Shown here in pieces: positions 1 through 7,921 of a stretch of DNA of 39,002 nt. The stretch comes from Nymphaea colorata (lineage: Eukaryota > Streptophyta > Magnoliopsida > Nymphaeales > Nymphaeaceae), in NCBI RefSeq assembly GCF_008831285.2, contig NC_045140.1, positions 30,092,208 through 30,131,209 of the forward strand, read 5' to 3'. Numbering within the stretch: the stretch's first letter is position 1; the number at the start of each line of letters is the position of its first letter. Made by a program: the position numbers and the translations under genes. The notes beneath the pieces were generated by a model that was not told where the DNA came from, searched no databases, and saw nothing but the letters and a program-made list of their open reading frames with translations.

Positions 1-261
1 CGAGCGGAGTGGGCTGGACTTAGCACGCGGGGCTCAGCTTGCTGGACACACCATGGAGACAGGGTGTTCTGGACAGAGACTGACGAGTTCCAGACTGTCA
101 AACAGAGGACGCACGGACAGGACAGGAACAGGGGTCGTTCAGGCGTTCAGAACAGAGACAGAGCTGACAGACAGGACGGACAGCCACAGGACAGGCACAG
201 AGGATGTCCTGGCGTCCGGAACAGAGACAGTCCAGGAAACTGAGACGGGCAGATACGAAGG

Positions 262-284
262 CCGTCTAGACCGAGTCTAGACGG
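262..284 (+). other. Perfect 10-bp inverted repeat in LTR A
   Basis: CCGTCTAGAC and its exact reverse complement GTCTAGACGG are separated by CGA. The stop codon of the open frame entering from the left (TAG, 278-280) lies inside the right arm. The same hairpin is at 8721-8743 in the 3' LTR. Function unknown. Confidence 0.8.
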
Positions 285-458
285 AGTGGGTTAGGACCCA
301 GGCGAGGCACCGAGGCAGCACCCAGGAGCGGAAGAGAGACCCGAGTTGGAGTCTTGTTGGTAGGCCGTCTCGGCCGTACCGATTCACTTTGTACATGTTT
401 TATTTCAGCTTTTGCTCTTGTACCGGGACGGTTCAGGGGCGTCCCGAGTCACTTAGCC

Positions 459-466
459 TTTATAAG
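459..466 (+). promoter_or_regulatory. Candidate TATA box of LTR A promoter
   Basis: TTTATAAG, followed by an AT-rich stretch and then a CT-rich stretch, resembles a plant RNA polymerase II core promoter. The second copy is at about 8918-8925 in the 3' LTR. The transcription start is not determined from sequence alone. Confidence 0.45.
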
Positions 467-892
467 CTAAGTGATGGAACTTTTACCCTAAGTTTTTGCA
501 TAATAGAATTGGGTTTTCTTCTCTCTCGTGTGAGAGCTTGTCACCATGGGCGGCTGCCATGCTGCCTCCCAAAACCTGCAACTCCCTTCATCTCTGAGAA
601 GCCTTAGGCCGGAGAAGACGCCGGAGTGCGGTCGGAAAGACGAGCAACCAGAGGGCTGGCGCCGGAGGCCAGCACCGGACGCTCGGCTGCGAGTTCTTCC
701 TCTCCCATTTGCTGAAAACGGAGGTTCTGTGAAGCCCCAGGCCGGAACCGTGGAGAAGACGATCGGAGTGCTGGTAGCTCGACCACGGAGCTGCTGTGAG
801 GCTGCGTTCGTCAAGGGAGAGCAGCGGATGTGGCTGCGCTGGTTTCAGCAACGCCTTCCCTGCTGAAAACGACATCCGGCGGTCTTCAAGAG

Positions 893-3235
893 GTAAGCCT
901 TGATCTCCGACGGCTTCCTCTCGTTGTCCGTTCGTTCCAGAAGGTGGCTCTAACGCTGCTGACGCCGGAGGTGCTTCTAACTCGTTTGGAATCCACCGAA
1001 GGTAGCTCGGGCGATTGTCGCTGGATTGAAGAGTCGTTCGATCGGTTTTAACGACTGTGAGCAGCGCATTCGGGCGGAATCCTTCCGTTCGTCTAACACT
1101 GTGAGCAGGGATTCAAATCGATGGGAGACTAAGCGATTTCTGTAGCATGTGTTTACTCTTGCTTCTGTAATGTTATTGCTGCGAGAAATCGAGGAGAAAC
1201 GCAAAGGAATCGGAAGGAAAACGAAAAACGGAATAGCCTTCAACCGGTTTCTGTAAAACAGTCCCTGAACCCTGATAAAACGCGAATCTGAAGAAATACA
1301 GAGAGGGTTTTGATGATCCGACGCTTCTGTGACTTTCCCCTCATCAATACGAAACCAATGAACCCGGAATGAGCCAAATCCGACAAGAAATGAGGGAGAT
1401 ATCGCAGTTTGAATAGCCTGGACTGTTTCCCCCAATTTTGCCGCCGACCAGTCCCTGGAAACCTGCAAATCTGAAGAAAATGGTGTACAATCTCGACGAT
1501 CGGCCACTGTGGTTGCCTTCCTAACTTCCTTACGCACATTTCAAGCTAAGGAGGCCCAAAATCCGACGTCGGATGACTGAGATATGATCGACGGCCTGAA
1601 TCTGAAAAAGAACGGCGGTGGAAGTCTGTAATCTCCGCCCGAACGGCGGCAGCGCCCCCATCTTCACTAGAATTTGGGGAAAACCACCAAATCCGGTGAT
1701 CTGACTATCCTCCTTCGTTCTAATCTGTTGTTCTTGCTCTATTCCTGATATCTAATGCTTGGATTAACGTTTTGATTGAGAATGATCACCCGGAGAATCG
1801 ATTGAAGCTCTGGAATCCTTCCTGCACCCGCCTGAGTGGATGAACACTGCTGCAGCGTCGCGTGCCTTCCAGGAGCTATCACCTGAGAGCGAATCTGAGC
1901 CGGGCCTCTTGGGAGTTCCTTCCTTGGTGTCTTAGGAGTCTCCCGGTGAAATCTGGCATTCATTGGACGAAGGAAATGACTGGAACGAAGATCTGAAGCC
2001 GAAGCTGTCTGAACCATTTCCTGTCGTCCTGAACAGAGCTCCACCTTGCGGCGTCCAGCTCCAAAACTGCTCAACGTCTTGCCCAAGGAGGTCTTGTTTG
2101 GGCCCAATCTTCTGGGCGTCCAAACCTTGGTGTGTCAGCTCCCTTCAAACCAAATTTCAGGATTTTTGGGTGTCTGGATCAACGGGAATGAATTTTTGAA
2201 GACGGACTACTCTGGAACTCGCCTGCGTTCTGTTCTGTTCCTGAACAGAGCCTGTTGACTGTGACAGTTCGGCGCCTTCAGCCTTCAACGACTTGACCTT
2301 AGAGGGCTCCGATTGCAGTGATTTTTGGAGCGTCCCTTCATAATCATCAGAGGCAGCTACCCACCAAATTTCAGCCCAATCCGAGCTGTGGATGATTTTT
2401 AATGATTTTTGGAAGATCGGCAAAGCCTGAGAATCCAGAACCTTCACCAGAGAACCAGGGAGCTTAAGCTGTCCAGGACAGCGCGCGTGCTTCGGCGTCA
2501 ATCGAAGCTTGCCTCACCCCTTCATCGTCTAGCTCCAGGGGTTTAATCCTCAATCTGGTGACGCCTCTCCACCTTCGAAATACTGCTCTTAATCTTTGCC
2601 TTTGTCAGTGATTCGCTCGCCCTTGTTTGAAGTGCATTGTAGCCCAACGGTGGAAGGTGTTGCGGACAGCAGGGCCTAATCCATTGCAGCTACACCGGTT
2701 AGGAGACATAGCTTACGCCGGGCTAAGCGGCGCTTGCCTCCCCCTAAACTCAACAACGAACAGGGGTAAAACGTTCTCACGGTGAAGTCTCCTAACGATG
2801 CTTGGAAATACTCCGTTTCCTTGCTAATTTCGACAGTAACCTTCTCTATTCATTTTCTGGAGTGTATTGCTGAGAAGGAGGAGCAGTCCAGCAACCGTGT
2901 GCTGAGCTGATCCCGGGAGAAGAAGGGTGTACGCTGTCACCTTGTCAGCGCTAGCTTCCCCCTACTTCATCACAGCACTAGGGGTTCCAACGTTTCCAGC
3001 TAAGTGCAATCCCTTCTCCCGTCTTGAGTTGCTGAATTACAAAACAGTAACTATGCTGTCTATGTCTTGAGCAAGGAGGAGAGACCAACTTGAACGGGCA
3101 CCTCGCTTGCGAAGACCGACGTGCTGATTACCAAGGGGCTTTGGCCTTTGCCCTTGGTCGCTTGCTGAACTAGCTTCAGCCAGGTAGGCACCCGAATCAC
3201 CCTATAGATTCGAGGGCGGGTGCACTTGTTTTCAG
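893..3235 (+). other. Candidate leader intron inside LTR A
   Basis: A strong donor (CAAGAG|GTAAGC, GT at 893) and a strong pyrimidine-rich acceptor (CTTGTTTTCAG, ending at 3235) bound about 2.3 kb of otherwise unexplained LTR. The acceptor lies 410 bp before the LTR end and aligns with TTGTTTTAG in LTR B (ending 16082), about 28 bp before a shared GKTACCTC motif. That similarity between diverged families is the main support. Other donor-like sites exist in the interval (e.g. CCAGGTAGGC near 3180). This is an inference without RNA evidence. Confidence 0.35.
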
Positions 3236-3516
3236 CCTTGCCTCCGGGCGTGTAGTGCTTGGGTTACCTCCAAAGCTCGTTAGCTAAGGACACGAACCCG
3301 GACTACGGACCTTCCTAGGGTGCATGGTGATGGTTTGCACGTCCTAAGGATTGTATGCGTGGTTTGATGAATGTGTTGAATGCTGGAATGAGTGAGGAAT
3401 GAGTTCATGTTGTACGCTACGCTTGTAAGGCCTCGAACCCACATTGTTGTAATAGGTTCAGACCTAGCTAGCGAGGGGATAAACCATTCCTTGTATCCTT
3501 ACCCAAGGGCATTTGA

Positions 3517-3534
3517 GCTGGGATTGTGTCCAGC
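3517..3534 (+). other. U5 hairpin of element A
   Basis: GCTGG (3517-3521), an 8-nt loop and CCAGC (3530-3534) form a 5-bp stem about 110 bp before the LTR end. LTR B has GCCGG/CCGGC at the equivalent place, so the central pair differs as T-A versus C-G. In the 3' LTR of A (11977-11994) the left arm is GCAGG, which breaks that pair. Confidence 0.45.
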
Positions 3535-3648
3535 CGGGGTTGAAATTTTGTAAGGCCAATCTTGGGCCAGCTACATTACCACTAAGAGGTCTTGGGAGGT
3601 TACGTTCGTCGGCGGCTTTGAGGCGCTACAAGGGCGGATGTAACAGTT

Positions 3649-3660
3649 TGGTATCAGAGC
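3649..3660 (+). other. Primer-binding site of element A (initiator tRNA-Met)
   Basis: TGGTATCAGAGC complements the 3' end of plant initiator tRNA-Met over 12 nt. It lies three bases after the LTR terminal CA, where minus-strand cDNA synthesis would start. Confidence 0.95.
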
Positions 3661-3771
3661 GGCTTAGTGCGTTTTCTTGTTCAGATTTGGTCAGCTAAGG
3701 CTGCAAAGAGTTACGGTTTGAGCAGCTTAATCTTCTGAAATTCGGTCTTGAATAGAGGGTTCATCCCAGTC

Positions 3772-4488
3772 ATGGGGCGCAAGGAGAAGCAGCCGGTTAG
3801 AGAAGTTGAGGAAACCGAAATAGTGAGGAAGGACCACCGCAGCTCATGTAGAACCTCATCTCGCACTTCCTTCAGCTGATTTAAGCACTTTAATAACGTC
3901 TATACAGCAGCTTACAGCCCAGCAGGCGGCATTCATGAAAGAAACTCAAATCATACATGAGCGATTAGCCCATAACCAAGAAGAAATGAGAGCCCAAAGT
4001 GAGAGGTTGGATCGCATTGAAAGGAGATCACAAGGGGCCTCGGTACATGGCCCGGGCCCTATTCCCCACCTGCCCGTCCGAACTCACCCAGCACTTCTCA
4101 AGAGAGACCTAAAGAAACCAACCCCCTAAGTGTCCCGGATTTACTAAAAGGGCTTCAACAACTCATCTCACAAGCCACGGGAGCACCTAGTGGAGGAACC
4201 ACTCTTGTAGGAGAGGGTCGGCCTTCACCACGAGGGGAGGAAAACAGAAATACATTCCATCCTCCTCCTAGGCCAGCTGGAGAAGAGGGTCATGAGCAAA
4301 GACAAGGGGTAGTTAGGCCACTAAGACCCCAGCCCGAGAGGAGAGGACGCCATGATCCACATACCGAGTCGGATGAACTAGAAGAAGACGAGGAAGGCTT
4401 CTACGATGATGGAGGCTATCCTTACGTGCGAGGGCAGCTCCCACGTAGAGGAATGGATGCGAAGGGGCAGACAAGAGAGACCACGTGA
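3772..4488 (+). pseudogene. Frameshifted N-terminal part of element A Gag
   Basis: An ATG at 3772, 112 nt after the primer-binding site, begins a lysine/glutamate-rich frame like the start of a retrotransposon Gag, but it meets TGA within about 35 codons. Gag-like sequence, including a glutamine- and glutamate-rich probable coiled coil, then continues in the +1 frame (about 3890-4035). It returns to the first frame, with proline/arginine-rich linker sequence, until TGA at 4486-4488. The remaining Gag core is again in the +1 frame. At least three frame changes (near 3870, 4035 and 4460) therefore separate the natural start from the long downstream reading frame. They may be true decay or consensus errors. 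Confidence 0.6.
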
Positions 4489-7400
4489 TGAGGCACCCTT
4501 GCCTCTTCCACGCATGGAATGCCCGACGTTCAATGGGACCAAAGTTCGTGATTGGGTATGCAAAGTTGAGAAGTATTTCCAATGCCAACGAGTTGCCCAT
4601 GAACAGAAAATCGACCGAGCTATGATGTATTTTGAGGACAATGCCCTTCATTGGTATCAATATACCATGAGGAAGACGCCAAACCAAGGATGGGACCAGT
4701 TTAGAGCCGGTTTGATAGAGAGGTTTGAGAGGGCCAGCCAACGCGACTTCAATGTTCAGTTAAACAGCCTTAAACAAACGGGGACGGTGCTTGAATACCA
4801 AGATCAGTTTGAGAGGTTGTCATGTCTCGTGGAGGACTGGAATGAAGATGCCCTCGTGGGGGCCTTTATTGCTGGATTACAACCAGAAATCCGTCTAGCC
4901 GTTCAAACGCAAGAGTCAAGAGACCTTCGAATTTGCATGAAGGTGGCTAGGGATAAAGAAGAGAAAATGGAGCTTAAACGTGCCATAAGGAAGGATGCAA
5001 AAGGGTATGACCCACATCGGGCCAGAACCCTCGTTCACTCCAAAGCTAACTTCAAGAAGAAGGCTACACCCCCACCCCAACATCCCCCACGCAAGGTCAC
5101 TTACATCACCAAGGAAGAAAGAGACCGACGATTTCAGCAAGGGCTATGCTATAATTGTGAAGAAAAATGGCACAAGGGCCATGAGTGCAAAAAGAAACGG
5201 CTGTATGCAGTTCTTGAGGATGATGAGGAACCACCCACCGATGATGATTCTAGTGAGGATGAGGTTCCACCGGAAGTCTTAGTTGAGGCAGCCATTGGAG
5301 AGGAAACGTCTTGCCACTCCTTGACCGACCCTAGTAAAGCCAAAGCAATGAGAGTTAGAGGGTATGTCAACCAAACCAGACTTGTAGTCCTCCTAGACTC
5401 GGGGGCCACTCATAATTTCATGAGTCTAGAAGTGGCTAACAAGTTGGGATGCCACATTGAGCCTCAAGCTCCGTTTACAGTTATGGTAGGCGACGGGTCC
5501 AAGCTCCCTTGCGAAGGAAGGTGCAAAGACCTAGAACTTGTGATGAACAAGGTGCCCTTCAAGGTGGACGTGTTTGTTTTACCTCTTGGAGGAGTCGACA
5601 TAGTGTTAGGCATTCAATGGCTGGAAACCTTGGGTGTAATCCATTGGGACTTTGCTAACCTCCGAATGAGTTTCACGAAAGATGGCGATGAGGAAAGAGT
5701 CACGTTGACAGCCATGAACTCAAGCGTGAAGCCACGGGCAGCCCTCAAGGCGTTAGTGGCTCAGCAGCCCGCATTTTGGTTAGTGGCTATGGCCACGGAT
5801 GTGCCAGCCAAGGAAGAGCCAACAGAAATAGTTCCCATCGAAATTCAGCATGTGTTGAAAGATTTCATTGATTTATTTGAAGAGCCATCTTACGCTAGTG
5901 AGGACTGCGATCCTATTGAGGAGATGGATGAAGAGGAAGGTGATGATCAACAAACCGGTTCTGAGAGTTCCGATCAAGGAGATGAATACTCCAAAGCGAG
6001 CCAACATAGTGAGGATGAACGGTTGACTACCAATGAAATCGAGGATCAGTCAAGTGATGAATCTTGCAAAGAATGGGGAGACGACTATGGGGATCCATCC
6101 CCTAATGACCATTCCAGTTCTTCACCCCATGAGTATGGCGGGTTCACTTTGGCTAAAACAAGGTTGTATCACCCCCGAATCAGCAACTTCACGTTCGGGT
6201 ATGCAACTAGTAGTGGGACAACTCACAAGAGGGTATCCAACTATTGTGAACCACTACTGCCCTTAGTTGGTCATAATAGATTGCATAATTACAGTCCACA
6301 AAATTCAACGAACCCCTTGAGGTGTGGGCCAACGAAGGCAGCAAGCTTACAGCCCTCTACTGCCATTTCGCTTCAGTCAACCAGCAGCCATTCAAAGCCA
6401 AATAAAAATCAGAAAATCCACAACCGAGCAGATCAGCAAAAAGGGAACAAGCTGAAAGATATTTTGGCAACCTCAGATTTAGGAAGGAGGCCTAAGCCCC
6501 GAACAAGGAGCAACTTTGTAAACGGTCCTTCACTGAAAACAGAGAACCGAAATCAACAACTTTCAAAGGAACCATTGAAAGATCCCCTACCAGCAGCGTA
6601 TAATTTGCGGGAGGCAATAAGGAAGATTCAGTCCTCTACCAAACCCGATAAAATGCAGCAACAAAAAAAGACCAGCAGTCGTGTTCCTGTTCGGAACAAG
6701 ATGCCAATTCCAGCAAAGCTTGAACGCACTAAACATGCTAACGTCTTGAGCGCAAGTCCAGCCATGGTACGCAAGAAAGAACAGGTTGCTAAGGCACCCG
6801 AGGGAGCAAAGGTGGGTGATGTTGGTACAGCCACCATTAGAGAGCAACCACCAGCCGAGAAGCCCCATTTCACTCTAACTGATGCGTTGACCATGATTAG
6901 ACGGATTGTAGCGAAGAACGACGAACTATTAGAGCAAATGTACGTCCAACGACAGAATGAGCAAAGAACCTTCCTAAGTGCGTCAGCTCATGGGCAAGGC
7001 AATGGCCCCCAACAAGAGCAGACTGAGAATTCGGATGAATCGGATGAAGAGGATGAGGCTGTGGCAACCCGTGAGAAACCAACCGGTCAATTCCCGACTT
7101 CTAAGGATAAAATTTCAGATTTATTAAAGGACCTGAAAACGGGTGAGCATCAAACTCTAGAAAGGCGAAATGAAAACATTAAGAATGCTGAAATCCATGA
7201 GAACAAAGAGCTCGCCCCTATGGACCACATTGGGGTAGCGGCAACCCTTTATGATCAGCTGGAATCAATACCATGGAGTACCTTCACAGCGAGTGAGGCA
7301 TCATCTAAGGAGGATGGCGATGACAACACAAATTTTTCAGCCCGTAAGAATGGGAACTGTGGCCAGCTAGAATGGGCAGATCTTGGGCAGAACGTGTTGA

Positions 7401-7870
7401 AGCAACTCCCAAACACCACCTTCGTTCTTAAGACCAATAATAGTCTTCACATGCCAACGTTTGCACATTATCTTAAGGCTGAAGTGCACCCACAAGTTAG
7501 GCTGATTTTTGACCATGGGAAGTCCATACAAGGGTCGGCAACAAAATGTTATAAGGAACTTCACAAGAGAATGGAGTCCCAACTTGGACGACTCCCGATC
7601 GATTATGGACCGTGCTACCCTCTACTATTGATAGGATGGTTCAAGGCCAAACTGGAAAACGAATTGGCAGCACTTGGAGATCGTTGTAGGGCAAGGCCAA
7701 AGAGGCTTAAAGGCCAAGTCTATGATCGAGGAAGGTTGCATGGGGCAGCAATATTAAGTGACAACCCAAGACATCAAGACCAGCGAGGACATTACTGGGG
7801 CTGTTGCAGCGGGATTATGGACCAGCTAGAAGCAAGGCCTGGCTGGATAAGAGTGGTCGGTTCACCCTAG
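4406..7870 (+). CDS. Element A Gag-protease fused to an unrecognised ~660-residue region; no RT, RNase H or integrase
   Basis: The frame is 1154 codons. The first ~20 residues are probably out of the ancestral frame. A Retrotrans_gag-type core spans about 38-195. A CX2CX7HXC zinc knuckle (C248, C251, H259, C261) follows, then an acidic linker, then a pepsin-like retroviral protease with LLDSGA (catalytic Asp331) and a conserved stretch ending in IVLGIQW. Similarity to element B Gag-Pol stops at FEEP (about 494), exactly where RT should begin. Residues ~495-580 are very acidic and serine-rich. About 650-810 are basic, Gln- and Lys-rich. About 836-870 look helical. About 975-1115 appear more globular, with tryptophan, tyrosine and cysteine. 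I recognise no domain after 494 and find no FFDD or DDE motif. It could be a captured host fragment, an extended Gag accessory domain or drifted sequence. Confidence 0.8.
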   Translation: MMEAILTCEGSSHVEEWMRRGRQERPRDEAPLPLPRMECPTFNGTKVRDWVCKVEKYFQCQRVAHEQKIDRAMMYFEDNALHWYQYTMRKTPNQGWDQFRAGLIERFERASQRDFNVQLNSLKQTGTVLEYQDQFERLSCLVEDWNEDALVGAFIAGLQPEIRLAVQTQESRDLRICMKVARDKEEKMELKRAIRKDAKGYDPHRARTLVHSKANFKKKATPPPQHPPRKVTYITKEERDRRFQQGLCYNCEEKWHKGHECKKKRLYAVLEDDEEPPTDDDSSEDEVPPEVLVEAAIGEETSCHSLTDPSKAKAMRVRGYVNQTRLVVLLDSGATHNFMSLEVANKLGCHIEPQAPFTVMVGDGSKLPCEGRCKDLELVMNKVPFKVDVFVLPLGGVDIVLGIQWLETLGVIHWDFANLRMSFTKDGDEERVTLTAMNSSVKPRAALKALVAQQPAFWLVAMATDVPAKEEPTEIVPIEIQHVLKDFIDLFEEPSYASEDCDPIEEMDEEEGDDQQTGSESSDQGDEYSKASQHSEDERLTTNEIEDQSSDESCKEWGDDYGDPSPNDHSSSSPHEYGGFTLAKTRLYHPRISNFTFGYATSSGTTHKRVSNYCEPLLPLVGHNRLHNYSPQNSTNPLRCGPTKAASLQPSTAISLQSTSSHSKPNKNQKIHNRADQQKGNKLKDILATSDLGRRPKPRTRSNFVNGPSLKTENRNQQLSKEPLKDPLPAAYNLREAIRKIQSSTKPDKMQQQKKTSSRVPVRNKMPIPAKLERTKHANVLSASPAMVRKKEQVAKAPEGAKVGDVGTATIREQPPAEKPHFTLTDALTMIRRIVAKNDELLEQMYVQRQNEQRTFLSASAHGQGNGPQQEQTENSDESDEEDEAVATREKPTGQFPTSKDKISDLLKDLKTGEHQTLERRNENIKNAEIHENKELAPMDHIGVAATLYDQLESIPWSTFTASEASSKEDGDDNTNFSARKNGNCGQLEWADLGQNVLKQLPNTTFVLKTNNSLHMPTFAHYLKAEVHPQVRLIFDHGKSIQGSATKCYKELHKRMESQLGRLPIDYGPCYPLLLIGWFKAKLENELAALGDRCRARPKRLKGQVYDRGRLHGAAILSDNPRHQDQRGHYWGCCSGIMDQLEARPGWIRVVGSP

Positions 7871-7908
7871 GGACTGCCAAGGTCGAGCTTGGGGACAAGC
7901 TCGTTCTA

Positions 7909-7921
7909 AGGGGGGTGGATC
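7909..7921 (+). other. Polypurine tract of element A
   Basis: AAGGGGGGTGGAT plus C directly abuts the 3' LTR start TGTTACA. It is the expected plus-strand primer. The sequence around it (GGACAAGC, then the purine run, then ATCTGTTAC) aligns with that of element B. Confidence 0.88.

Larger units (their letters stand above)
1..3645 (+). repeat. 5' LTR of element A (3' 3.6 kb of it)
   Basis: It aligns with 8460-12105 end to end, with about 16 substitutions and 4 small indels by eye. The end is fixed by TGTAACA immediately before the primer-binding site. No protein-coding gene is supported apart from an open frame reaching the stop at 278-280. The rest holds a candidate TATA box, a 10-bp hairpin, a candidate leader intron and a conserved U5 end, listed separately. 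Substitutions are concentrated in 2614-3599. Confidence 0.95.

Noticed and set aside
4406-4470. ATG at 4406 as the true start of element A Gag
   Set aside because: Upstream sequence in other frames is Gag-like and starts at 3772 after the primer-binding site. The first ~20 residues of the long frame look out of frame.
3646-7921. A hidden or frameshifted RT-integrase in element A
   Set aside because: Looked for FFDD/YLDD-type RT, HHCC and DDE integrase and chromodomain motifs in the ORF translations of the internal region and found none; the space after protease is occupied by the long unrecognised frame.
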